Counted from the stretch's first letter, positions 16,801 through 24,292 are shown. The stretch: DNA of 64,000 bases from CALANV01 sp036381615 (GCA_036381615.1 DASVCL010000079.1:32752-96751); one strand, 5' to 3'. The notes: generated by a model from the letters alone, not told the origin. Translations and numbers: made by a program.

Positions 16801-17517
16801 TGGAACCCCGGTGATCCGGACGGCGGCAGCTTCGGTGCGTTCGGCGGCCAAAACATCTATTCGTTCAGGCCGGATCGGGCGACACGAGCGAAGTTGACCG
16901 CCATCGTGCGAAAGGCGCGCAAAGAGCAGGGCGAAGGCAAGCCGTTAGCCAAGGAGGAGCTGGCCGCGATCATGTCCGGCCGTCCCAATGATCCGCGCGA
17001 GATCAAGCTGCGAAGCGACATCATCAAGGCTGCCGAGGTGCGTTATCTGACGCGCACTTCCGACAAGACCAAAGCCACAACCAGCAAGGTCAACATTGCC
17101 TTACCGATCAAAGGTCAGCCCGGCGCCTACATCAAAGCGGAAGGCAAGTTTGCTGTGCTGTCAGCTACGAAGGACGCTGCACGCTCGATCATCTCGACGG
17201 CCGAGTTCTCGAGGCTATCACGCGAGTCGCGTGCGCGCATCTTCGATGGCACGCACGTAGTCTACCGTGCTGGAGATACCGTCATTTCGGATGGCGTTGC
17301 GTATGTTATAGGTGGCCTCGAAGGCGATGCGCGGCTGATTATGTACCCTGTTGATGCTGCGGGTCGCGAGACAAGACACAGAATTACCGTGCCTGCTCAT
17401 CCCGACAAAATGCCCCCCATAAAGGTGCGAACCGATGTCCTCGGTCGACGACTTCATCGGCGCCGAAAGGCTGCTGGCGATCTCGCGCCGGTGCCATATC
17501 GGCTTCGAGACGAATAG
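13897..17517 (+). CDS. cas9: CRISPR-associated endonuclease Cas9, type II-C
   Basis: RNA-guided DNA endonuclease of 1206 residues. RuvC-I is GYRIGLDIGNGNIGW with D47. The arginine-rich bridge helix is at about 115-145 (RASERAKRRLLDARQARKRH) and the recognition lobe at about 150-590. RuvC-II is CVVEIARDAL (E599). HNH is YQLDHVSPAAF (D685, H686) with N706 in LNAHKGRRLPWEAF. The linker is DATNIGWSTKLARRYF, and RuvC-III is RNHAVDAFFIA (H893, D896). About 310 C-terminal residues form the WED/PAM-interacting part. All catalytic residues are present, so both strands should be cut. The GTG start at 13897 has GGGGAGGG upstream. It is longer than most II-C proteins (about 980-1100) and has 46 residues before D47. 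The 3' end overlaps cas1. Absence of csn2 and cas4 sets the subtype. Confidence 0.97.
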   Translation: MEPFASVPGRYDDETRRDSIDAAVGARRRATRAANLGTFTGYRIGLDIGNGNIGWCILFEDGMVPRFMTAEDLAAHNTALPKHARRTQLPDMASFVPLGTYKFRARNKNGVSLSKVRASERAKRRLLDARQARKRHLRDVLIRAKLLPAEGEAVGGHSDIHADVLRAKLLDPAFVAHRHDLGRALYNTLKRRGWMKPRGRAGEDNDSTFGKTQTKTYREVLSRFGCPTIGAFLERCAQDARADNVRFRKRHRTLAVQKQADAKDREEALRSGKSYEAFQFLTPTNELVREEAAALRAAQSAHVPIDDETWALIEEKAGFRRDLKTRTPGRCRFLTDEPRCIRALPSFQLFRILQQVNNLRVDGRPLDERQFRDVVDLLQHNDRKTLRDIAGALKLKPKQLAQAEREGASLVGARTDVALGRVLGEAWTSLSIEERDRWTMRFLRRHWNPDGEKPWTKDDEAALERDCAATFGPDALDRIDGEAAKEFEDNFANVSHKYVMTAIKVLKNRGGPDDILKALGVPEPRIELFERLPYYGRVMPDLTVPADAFAPLTRTCDDEREYGRAPNPDVHVVLNRVRVVINEIIDMMGGILPTTCVVEIARDALTDTEAEEHTKRAKERENLRRAIERNIAHVFEGLGKKMPFGPRLDRLVDRWKAALRQGWRDYDGTQIQGSLLVEGDIYQLDHVSPAAFGEFRANNIFVTRLNAHKGRRLPWEAFPEHRDALLAFAIFGWEQRIAALKAVLKRKERPLSAKDRERVQRRIEDAKNQLAALAEYGTPRADVLASLRRTLTDKLDKQFEAGGGAAPEEARGLKSPFRPSEQAALFTRFGPDAVPPDGEYAARDATNIGWSTKLARRYFLHLGARSLAVKPWAVRALRCMFNINKCRADLRNHAVDAFFIAHFDERVMLPAFSRMRGGPEELYKPRTLEMALDNTKDSAGVFDAIRTNINRLEAILRTIATSHRPDNMWNPGDPDGGSFGAFGGQNIYSFRPDRATRAKLTAIVRKARKEQGEGKPLAKEELAAIMSGRPNDPREIKLRSDIIKAAEVRYLTRTSDKTKATTSKVNIALPIKGQPGAYIKAEGKFAVLSATKDAARSIISTAEFSRLSRESRARIFDGTHVVYRAGDTVISDGVAYVIGGLEGDARLIMYPVDAAGRETRHRITVPAHPDKMPPIKVRTDVLGRRLHRRRKAAGDLAPVPYRLRDE

Positions 17518-18337
17518 CTTCGTCGTCGAATCACGCGAGGAGGGACGCCGGCTGGATGTCCCCTCCGGAGACGTTCTCGCTTTCGTTCTGGAAAGCGAGC
17601 AGGCAACGGTGACGAGTGCCGTGTTGGCCGCGTGCGGAGAGCGCAGCATACCGGTGGTGATTTGCCGCAGACACCTGCCTATCGCGCTAAGTCTGCCACT
17701 CAATGCCAGTTGGAACGGCGGACAGATGCGCCGGTTGCAGGCCCGTGCCCTCCGCGGCGAAGCGGCAGCGCGCCGACTGTGGCGGCGCACGGTGCGCGCC
17801 AAGATCACCGCACAGGCCGCACTGCTGGCCGAGATCGATACAGCATCGGCAAGGCGCCTGCGGCGACTGACCGACGACGTCGGCCTCGACAACCAAGAGA
17901 CGGTCGAAGCGCAGGCAGCCGCGATCTATTGGCGCTCGCTGTTGCCCGACTTCGAACGCTCGGACGAGGACGATGCGCGCAACGCATTGCTGGACTGGGG
18001 CTATGCGGTGCTTCTTGCGACGGTGGGCCGTGCCTTGGCCGCATTGGGATTCGATCCGTCCTTGGGTTTCGGTCACGCGGGGCGGACCAATGCCTGGGCG
18101 CTTGCCTGTGACCTGATGGAGCCGTACCGGCCGACCGTGGATGCCGTGGTGGCTTTTGCTGCGCGGGACGGGCGGACCGGGGATACGCCGGGCGTGAAGA
18201 GCGGGATCCTTCGGCCGTTCGCCAACGACGGGCCGGTCAAACGGGCGGTGATGGAGACTGTGCGTGGCTACCGATCTTTTCTCGACACCGGAAACGAAAC
18301 CGCGGTCAGTTATCCGGACGGCCCGCTCCTCGCCTGA
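17435..18337 (+). CDS. cas1: CRISPR integrase subunit Cas1
   Basis: The metal-dependent integrase that, with Cas2, inserts new spacers. 300 residues. The N-terminal beta domain contains VPSGDVLAFVLESEQATVTS. The alpha-helical domain carries the catalytic residues: E158 in TVEAQAAAIYW, H214 in LGFGHAGRTN, and E229 in CDLMEPYRPTVDAVV. The ATG at 17435 lies inside cas9, giving an 83-nt overlap. The strand that matches the family begins about 20 residues in, so a slightly later start would still overlap cas9. It is followed 22 nt later by cas2. Confidence 0.95.
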   Translation: MSSVDDFIGAERLLAISRRCHIGFETNSFVVESREEGRRLDVPSGDVLAFVLESEQATVTSAVLAACGERSIPVVICRRHLPIALSLPLNASWNGGQMRRLQARALRGEAAARRLWRRTVRAKITAQAALLAEIDTASARRLRRLTDDVGLDNQETVEAQAAAIYWRSLLPDFERSDEDDARNALLDWGYAVLLATVGRALAALGFDPSLGFGHAGRTNAWALACDLMEPYRPTVDAVVAFAARDGRTGDTPGVKSGILRPFANDGPVKRAVMETVRGYRSFLDTGNETAVSYPDGPLLA

Positions 18338-18359
18338 GCTGTCCGGGAGGCCGCGGTTC

Positions 18360-18665
18360 ATGTGGCTGTTGGTTCTTTACGATCTGCCGGTGGCCGAGCG
18401 TGCGGATCGGAAAGTATACGCCCGCTTTCATAAGGACATCCGCAAGCGCGGGTATGAGATGATGCAGTTTTCCGTGTATCGCAAGTTCGTCGGGACGGCT
18501 GACCGAAGCGAACGTGAGTTGGCGAAGCTGACCTCGATTTGCCCCGAAAAGGGCGTGGTATCGGTCTTGGCCATTACCGAGAAACAGATGGGCCGGATGC
18601 AGACAATATGGAACGGCAGCAAACGGAAGGAGAACGCGCGGCCCGCGCAGCTCGTTCTGCTATAG
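18360..18665 (+). CDS. cas2: CRISPR integration subunit Cas2
   Basis: 101-residue ferredoxin-fold protein that bridges Cas1 dimers during spacer integration. It begins MWLLVLYDLPV with the conserved Asp at position 8. Further family features are KDIRKRGYEMMQFSVYRKF and, near the end, VSVLAITEKQMGRM. The ATG at 18360 has GGGAGG 9 nt upstream and is preferred to an in-frame ATG 96 nt earlier inside cas1. The array begins 70 bp after the stop. Confidence 0.95.
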   Translation: MWLLVLYDLPVAERADRKVYARFHKDIRKRGYEMMQFSVYRKFVGTADRSERELAKLTSICPEKGVVSVLAITEKQMGRMQTIWNGSKRKENARPAQLVLL

Positions 18666-18689
18666 GTCACAGGCGTGGCCGGCTTTGTT

Positions 18690-18735
18690 GAAAACCAGAA
18701 AAGACACAAGCCGGCCAATGGGTTGTGGCCGGCTT
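18690..18735 (-). terminator. Hairpin between cas2 and array; probable terminator of the array transcript
   Basis: Minus strand: AAGCCGGCCA (18735-18726), an 8-nt loop, TGGCCGGCTT (18717-18708), then GTGTCTTTTCTGGTTTT. This is a 10-bp GC-rich stem with a T-rich tail, directly after the last transcribed repeat. A third copy of TGGCCGGCTT lies at 18676-18685, allowing an alternative hairpin. Polarity supports array transcription toward cas2. Confidence 0.6.
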
Positions 18736-20247
18736 GAACCTAGCGACTTGGAAACAGACGGGTCAACCAGACAGCATCGCATCGACATCGTCGAGCGAGA
18801 TCGAACCTAGCGACTTGGAAACAGACGGGTCAACCAGACGGGCTGCTGCCGTACCGCACGGCCGCGGAGGAACCTAGCGACTTGGAAACAGACGGGTCAA
18901 CCAGACGGCCCGGTATCGCTCCAACAGCTTCGAGAGGAACCTAGCGACTTGGAAACAGACGGGTCAACCAGACGGCGGCGGTCGAGGCTGGCAAGATGGC
19001 GGAGAACCTAGCGACTTGGAAACAGACGGGTCAACCAGACGTACATGTTGCGGAGGAGGTACGGATCCTTGAACCTAGCGACTTGGAAACAGACGGGTCA
19101 ACCAGACGATTTCCTGAATCATGCCCCGCGCCCCGGAGAACCTAGCGACTTGGAAACAGACGGGTCAACCAGACAAGTAGCGCCATCCGTGTTGGCGGCG
19201 ATGCGAACCTAGCGACTTGGAAACAGACGGGTCAACCAGACGGCAGGTCGGCCGGCGCGCTGAGACGCTCGGAACCTAGCGACTTGGAAACAGACGGGTC
19301 AACCAGACCGAGCCCGGGCGAGGGGAAGGCGGCGGGGTGAACCTAGCGACTTGGAAACAGACGGGTCAACCAGACTTTCCGGAAACGCTTAGCCGCCTTT
19401 TCGTAGAACCTAGCGACTTGGAAACAGACGGGTCAACCAGACTCGCCCGCATCGCCGTTGACGAAGAGATCGGAACCTAGCGACTTGGAAACAGACGGGT
19501 CAACCAGACAGAACGACCGCGCCGCGCAGCAGGGCGAAGGAACCTAGCGACTTGGAAACAGACGGGTCAACCAGACCCGCTGCGTAAAGCCTGCATGGAG
19601 CTATACGAACCTAGCGACTTGGAAACAGACGGGTCAACCAGACGCGTCGAACCTTCGGGTGTTCCGCGGTGCCCGAACCTAGCGACTTGGAAACAGACGG
19701 GTCAACCAGACGGCAGATAGCTTGCTTGAAAGCCGACGACAGAACCTAGCGACTTGGAAACAGACGGGTCAACCAGACGCGTTCGGGGTGTTGCTTCCAA
19801 AGCGCGGGGAACCTAGCGACTTGGAAACAGACGGGTCAACCAGACTGCCGGAGATCGGTACCTACTTGACTGACGGAACCTAGCGACTTGGAAACAGACG
19901 GGTCAACCAGACGAGCAGCTCGATCGTGCCGCGCACGTCGTTGAACCTAGCGACTTGGAAACAGACGGGTCAACCAGACACTTCGAGGCGACGGATCGCG
20001 CGCTGGCTGGAACCTAGCGACTTGGGAACAGACGGGTCAACCAGACACGATAGCAGGATGGGCGTTACAATGGGGGGAACCTAGCGACTTGGAAACAGAC
20101 GGGTCAACCAGACGGACCAAGCGAGCCATCCAGCCCGATCAGCGAACCTAGCGACTTGGAAACAGACGGGTCAACCAGACACGACTGGATCGGTCCGCCC
20201 ATCGTGCGGCGAACCTAGCGACTTGGAAACAGACGGGTCAACCACAC
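18736..20247 (-). CRISPR. CRISPR array: 23 repeats of 37 bp, 22 spacers
   Basis: On the plus strand each repeat starts GAACCTAGCGACTTGG and ends GGGTCAACCAGAC, 37 bp, with a 67-bp period. Spacers are 30 bp except the fourteenth (19644-19674), which is 31. Repeats are identical except R20 (20010-20046, one A to G in the GGAAAC block) and the terminal R23 (20211-20247, CCACAC for CCAGAC). Pairing with the tracrRNA requires crRNAs to be read from the minus strand, where the repeat starts GTCTGGTTGACCCG and ends AGGTTC. Spacers are all distinct. Target identity cannot be judged here. Confidence 0.98.
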
Positions 20248-20327
20248 AACCCAAAATAGCGGGTCGAGAAGCAGGGGCAGCTAGAGACGTGAAGCCCGAT
20301 GGATGAAGGGGCTGGGAAACCGCCCGC
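20248..20327. other. Cas-distal flank of the array
   Basis: Unique sequence after the last, degenerate repeat. If the array is transcribed on the minus strand this holds its upstream promoter. A TATTTT -10-like element lies at 20254-20259 on the minus strand (reverse complement of AAAATA), but no clear -35 at proper spacing was seen. Confidence 0.35.
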
Positions 20328-20356
20328 TTGTCACGAAACGGTCGCGCCACTATAAA
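20328..20356 (+). promoter_or_regulatory. Strong predicted promoter of the zinc-ribbon/cpdR genes
   Basis: TTGTCA (20328-20333), a 17-bp spacer, and TATAAA (20351-20356) on the plus strand, 46 bp before the ATG of the zinc-ribbon gene. It marks the resumption of host genes right of the CRISPR locus. Confidence 0.7.
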
Positions 20357-20402
20357 ACGTTGATTCTCCGAACGGCATCCGAGGCGGCCCGACCGCTCTT
20401 TC

Positions 20403-21074
20403 ATGATTCTAACCTGCCCCAATTGCAACGCACGGTTTCTGGTGAATGCCGCGGCGTTGCGGCCGAACGGTCGTGAGGTCAGGTGCGGGCGCTGCCGGCA
20501 TCAATGGTTTGCGGCGCCGCCCGCCGAGGCCGACGGGACAGTGCCGATGGCGGCGGCCGAGCCGGCCGTCTTCGTCGAGCCGCAGCCGATCCCGCCGGGC
20601 TCCAATCTCCCGGCGATCGCGCCGCACCGGCGTCGCCGGCCGGTGGGCGCCATCATCGGCTGGATCCTCTTCGTACTGGTGGTCGCTGCCCTTGGCTTCG
20701 CCGTCGCCGGGCGCGAGCGGATCATGGCGCTTTATCCGGAGACGCGCGCCGTCTACGGCGCGCTCGGCTTCGAGATCCCGCCGCCGGGCGAAGGACTGCA
20801 GATCACTGATGTCGTGTCGTCGCGCTCGACGCAGGAGGGCGTGCCGGTGCTGACCAGCGAGGGGCGCATCATCAACACGTCGTCGATCGAGCGGCGCCTG
20901 CCGGTCCTGCGGGGCGCGCTGCGCGACGCTTCCGGGCGCGAGCTTCAGTCGTGGAACTTTACCGTTCCCGCCGAGCGGCTGGCGCCGGGCGAGAGTGTGA
21001 AGTTCCGGACCGAGGTCAGGCAGCCCGCCGCGGCCGCGGCCGAATTGTCGATCACGTTCGTAGACGCCGACTGA
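20403..21074 (+). CDS. Zinc-ribbon (MJ0042-type) membrane protein with DUF3426 domain
   Basis: 223 residues. The N-terminus is an MJ0042 zinc finger: CPNCNARFLV followed by CGRCRHQWF, four Cys for one zinc. A Pro-rich linker leads to one membrane helix at about residues 80-100 (GAIIGWILFVLVVAALGFAV). The periplasmic C-terminal domain has the DUF3426 pattern: SEGRIINTSSIERRLPVL, then RLAPGESVKFRTEVRQP. Such proteins are common in alphaproteobacteria and their role is unknown. A strong promoter precedes it and cpdR follows after 22 bp. Confidence 0.85.
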   Translation: MILTCPNCNARFLVNAAALRPNGREVRCGRCRHQWFAAPPAEADGTVPMAAAEPAVFVEPQPIPPGSNLPAIAPHRRRRPVGAIIGWILFVLVVAALGFAVAGRERIMALYPETRAVYGALGFEIPPPGEGLQITDVVSSRSTQEGVPVLTSEGRIINTSSIERRLPVLRGALRDASGRELQSWNFTVPAERLAPGESVKFRTEVRQPAAAAAELSITFVDAD

Positions 21075-21096
21075 TCGGCGGGATGAGGACAGCGCA

Positions 21097-21465
21097 ATGG
21101 CTCGCATTCTGGTCGCCGAGGACGAGGCGCCCGTGCGCGAGTTCGTGGTTCGGGCCCTGGCGCATGCCGGCCACGATGTCAGCGCGGTCGCCGATGGCCA
21201 ACTCGCACTTCAGGCGCTCGCCCATGAGCGCTATGACCTGCTGGTGACGGACATCGTGATGCCGCACATCGACGGCATCGCGCTCGCGCTCAAGGTGACG
21301 AAGGAATGGCCCGACATGGGCGTGCTGCTGATGACCGGCTACGCGGCCGAGCGTCAGCGCGCCCATAACCTGGAGGCGCTGATCCACCGCGTGATCGCCA
21401 AGCCGTTCAGCCTCGCCGACTTCCTCACCGCGGTCGACGAAGCGCTCGCGCGCAGGCGCGGTTGA
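21097..21465 (+). CDS. cpdR: CpdR-like single-domain response regulator
   Basis: A 122-residue free-standing receiver domain without an output domain. The acidic pocket is AEDE (residues 7-10), the phosphoacceptor is D52 in LLVTDIVMPHIDGI, the conserved Thr is in LLMTGYAA, and the Lys is in VIAKPFSLADF. Sequence and length match CpdR, which in Caulobacter is phosphorylated through the CckA-ChpT relay and, unphosphorylated, delivers ClpXP substrates. The same role here is inferred. It lies 22 bp after the zinc-ribbon gene and probably shares its promoter. Confidence 0.85.
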   Translation: MARILVAEDEAPVREFVVRALAHAGHDVSAVADGQLALQALAHERYDLLVTDIVMPHIDGIALALKVTKEWPDMGVLLMTGYAAERQRAHNLEALIHRVIAKPFSLADFLTAVDEALARRRG

Positions 21466-21471
21466 GCGCTT

Positions 21472-22500
21472 CTATTCGAACCGGATCGGCGGAACCTGCA
21501 TCAGGGGAAAACCGGCCACGGTCAGCCGGCCATCCTGCGCCGTGACGGGCATGCTGAGCTCGCGCTCGCCGCTCTGCGTCTGGCGGGCAAGCATGTTGAG
21601 GACGACCTTCACGGCCGCCGAGTCGCGCGGCCGCACCAGGCCCGCGCCGGCCAGGGCGTCCAGCGTCTCGCCGTAGCCGCGGATCCGTACCGAGAAAGCA
21701 CCGAGGGGCCGGTTCTCGGCATCCAACGTCACCGTGCCGTCCCCGTCGATATCGAGCGGCCCCCAGCGCAGCGCCACGCGCTTCGCCTCGACGACGCCGC
21801 CCGAATCGCGCCAGGCCGCCACCGCCGCGGGCAACGGTGCGGACGGCAGGGCGCCCTTGACGGTTGCGTTGAGATGGGCCTGGGCGATGCGCGGTCCGAG
21901 GCCGCCCGCCGGCACGTCCGGCAGAACGGCATCCCGCGCGTCGACGGCAACGTCGAGGACCTCGGTGCGGTAGGTCGGCTGCGGCGTGCGATGCGGACGC
22001 AGTTCGAACTGAAGGCGCCTGACGGTAACCGGCGCGCGCGCCGTCGGCCGGCTGATTGTCGCATCGCCGAGATCGAGCGCGAGGCGTTCGAGCCGGCCAT
22101 CCGCGTCCAGCGTCACGATACCCTCGGGCCGGGCCGCGGTGATGCTGAGCGTCTCCGCAAAGGCGGCGCCGGCCGCAATGCGATGCGTGCCCGGAAACAG
22201 CACGGGGACGTCCCGGATCGCCCAGGGCCGCAGGGTGGCCACGACCGTCTCGCCCTGCCAGTCCCATTGCGTCGGTCCGGCACCGGTCATGTGCGGGGAG
22301 TCGATGCGAACTTCCCACATGAACGGAAATCCCGCGACGACGAGACCGGAATAGGTCGCGGTCAGACCCTGGGCGCGCTGCGCCGCCGCCCACGCCGCGA
22401 CACGGGCGGCGATGTCGCGCGCGGCGTAGAGCCAGAACGCGGACCAGCCGGCCGCCGCGAGAAGGACGATGACGAGCGCGAAGACGAGCGGACGCCGCAT
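21472..22500 (-). CDS. DUF2125 domain protein
   Basis: A 342-residue exported or membrane-anchored protein: an N-terminal hydrophobic segment (VFALVIVLLAAAGWSAFWLY) followed by a long periplasmic region. The DUF2125 signature region GLVVAGFPFMWEVRIDSPHM is at about residues 55-75. The C-terminus ends GFPLMQVPPIRFE. The ATG at 22500 was chosen because it directly precedes the basic residues and helix. Typical of alphaproteobacteria; function unknown. It is convergent with cpdR, 6 bp apart. Confidence 0.8.
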   Translation of the reverse strand: MRRPLVFALVIVLLAAAGWSAFWLYAARDIAARVAAWAAAQRAQGLTATYSGLVVAGFPFMWEVRIDSPHMTGAGPTQWDWQGETVVATLRPWAIRDVPVLFPGTHRIAAGAAFAETLSITAARPEGIVTLDADGRLERLALDLGDATISRPTARAPVTVRRLQFELRPHRTPQPTYRTEVLDVAVDARDAVLPDVPAGGLGPRIAQAHLNATVKGALPSAPLPAAVAAWRDSGGVVEAKRVALRWGPLDIDGDGTVTLDAENRPLGAFSVRIRGYGETLDALAGAGLVRPRDSAAVKVVLNMLARQTQSGERELSMPVTAQDGRLTVAGFPLMQVPPIRFE

Positions 22501-22601
22501 TACGGCGACCTTATCGAGGGGCGGACGGCGGGTCAAAGCGCGTTCGACGTCGTCTCGCGGCGTCGGCGCGCGGGGCCCGGCGTTTCCGCCGCCCTCGCCG
22601 C

Positions 22602-23588
22602 ATGGCGGGCATGCAAACGTCCTGTTTGCGGCCGCGGAATCGGTCGCTATTCTCCCGCCGCGTGACGACATCTTCCGACACCGCGGCGCAAAGCACGGCC
22701 GCACCGGGCGCGTGCGAAGCGCGAACGACCTTCGTCTGGGGAACGCTGGCGCCGGCGCTGTTCGTGCTGCTTTGGTCGACCGGTTTCATCGGCGCCAAGG
22801 CGGGGCTGCCCTATGCCGAGCCGTTCACCTTCGTCGCGGTACGCTACGGATTCGTCGTCGCGCTGATGCTGCCGCTTTCGCTCATGCTGCGCGCGCCGTG
22901 GCCCGGATCATGGCGCGAGTTCGTCCACATCGCGGTGGCGGGTCTTCTGATGCATGCTGTCTATATCGCCGGCGTGTTCGCGGCGATCGCGGCCGGGCTC
23001 CCCGCCGGGATCACGGCGCTGATCGTCGGATTGCAGCCGGTGTTGACGGCGACGGTCGTCGGACCGGTGCTCGGTGAGCGCGTCCGCATGCGGCAGTGGC
23101 TGGGGTTGCTGCTCGGGCTCGCCGGGGTGGCGCTGGTGCTGGCCGACAAGCTGGACTTCGCGGGGGCGACGCTCGCCGGCGTGGCGCTCGCGACCGCGGC
23201 CCTGTTCGGCATCACCTTCGGCACGATCTACCAGAAGCGCTTCTGCGCCGGCGCCGACCTCAGGACCGGAGCGGTGATCCAGTTCGCCGCGGCGGGACTC
23301 GCCTGCCTTGCCGTCGCCGTGCCGATCGAGACGATGCGGATCGTCTGGTCCGTGGAGTTCGTCGCCGCGCTCGCGTGGCTGGTGATCGTGCTGTCGATCG
23401 GTACCGTCAGCCTGCTCTATCTGCTGCTGCGTCGCGGGGCGGCAGCCAAGACGGCGAGCCTGTTCTATCTCGTGCCGCCGGTGACGGCGCTGTTCGCCTG
23501 GCTTCTGTTCGGCGAAACCCTGGGCCCGACGTCGCTTGCCGGCATGGTGGTCGCCGCGATCGGGGTCGCGCTGGTGCAGAAGGGGTAA
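22602..23588 (+). CDS. EamA/DMT family transporter
   Basis: A drug/metabolite-transporter protein with ten predicted helices made of two EamA repeats. The first begins ALFVLLWSTGFIGAKAGLPYA and the second follows AGVALATAALFGITFGTIYQ. The end is typical (LFAWLLFGETLGPTSLAGM). The start is uncertain: ATG at 22602 gives 328 residues and a GTG at 22662 gives 308. Neither has a clear ribosome site, and the first helix starts only at about residue 46. Substrate unknown. Confidence 0.8.
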   Translation: MAGMQTSCLRPRNRSLFSRRVTTSSDTAAQSTAAPGACEARTTFVWGTLAPALFVLLWSTGFIGAKAGLPYAEPFTFVAVRYGFVVALMLPLSLMLRAPWPGSWREFVHIAVAGLLMHAVYIAGVFAAIAAGLPAGITALIVGLQPVLTATVVGPVLGERVRMRQWLGLLLGLAGVALVLADKLDFAGATLAGVALATAALFGITFGTIYQKRFCAGADLRTGAVIQFAAAGLACLAVAVPIETMRIVWSVEFVAALAWLVIVLSIGTVSLLYLLLRRGAAAKTASLFYLVPPVTALFAWLLFGETLGPTSLAGMVVAAIGVALVQKG

Positions 23589-23710
23589 CGGGACGGTGAG
23601 GCGAAAGGCGCTGGAAAAGCGTGCCGGCAACCGGAAATAATCGGATGCCGCGGCGTGGCCGGACGGCGCCGTTGGCGGAAGCTTAAGGATCGTCCGGGAA
23701 AATTTGAGCG

Positions 23711-24292
23711 ATGATGACCGTGGGGGAGCATGCGCCCGAAGAGAACGGCTGTCCGCCGCCGTCCGACGGCAGGGACATCTGGATCTTTGCCTACGGGTCG
23801 CTGATGTGGGACCCGGGCTTTCCGTTCGAGGAAGCCCGCCCCGCGCTTCTCAAGGGATATCACCGCTCGCTTTGCATCTATTCGACGCGCTACCGCGGCA
23901 CGCCGGAGCGGCCGGGCCTCGTGCTCGGGCTCGACCGCGGCGGCGCCTGCCGCGGCATCGCATATCGCGTGGCCGCAGCCAATGTCGACAGGGTCATGGC
24001 CTATCTGTGGGACCGCGAGATGGTGACGCGCGCCTATTCCTGCCGCAACGTGACCATCCATCTCGAGACCGGCGCAGTGACCGCACGCACCTTCGTCGTC
24101 AATCGCCGTCACCCGCAATACGCAGGAAAGCTCACCGACACGCAGCTGGTCGAGCTGGTCTGCCAGGGTCATGGCCAGCGCGGACCGTGCCGGAGCTATC
24201 TCGAGAACACGGTGCGCCATCTCGATCAGCTCGGCGTGCCGGATCGGCGCCTGCACGAGCTGCTTCAGCACGTGCGCGCGCGATCGGCCTGA
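23711..24292 (+). CDS. Gamma-glutamylcyclotransferase, ChaC-like
   Basis: 193 residues. The substrate-loop motif IFAYGSLMWDPGF is at about residues 24-36, as in ChaC proteins, which release 5-oxoproline and Cys-Gly from glutathione. Further matches are YHRSLCIYSTRYRGTPERPG and the catalytic-Glu region VMAYLWDREM. Two adjacent ATG codons (23711 and 23714) are possible starts. Role in glutathione turnover is inferred from family. Confidence 0.88.
   Translation: MMTVGEHAPEENGCPPPSDGRDIWIFAYGSLMWDPGFPFEEARPALLKGYHRSLCIYSTRYRGTPERPGLVLGLDRGGACRGIAYRVAAANVDRVMAYLWDREMVTRAYSCRNVTIHLETGAVTARTFVVNRRHPQYAGKLTDTQLVELVCQGHGQRGPCRSYLENTVRHLDQLGVPDRRLHELLQHVRARSA

Noticed and set aside
18264..18359. Longer Cas2 starting at an in-frame ATG inside cas1
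   Set aside because: The extra 32 residues do not resemble Cas2, while ATG 18360 has a ribosome site and begins exactly at the conserved MWLLVLYDLP.
18736..20247. Possible -10 element (TAGGTT) at the 3' end of each repeat on the minus strand, as in repeat-internal promoters of other II-C arrays
   Set aside because: Only three of six consensus positions match and no extended -10 is present; kept as a hypothesis, not annotated.
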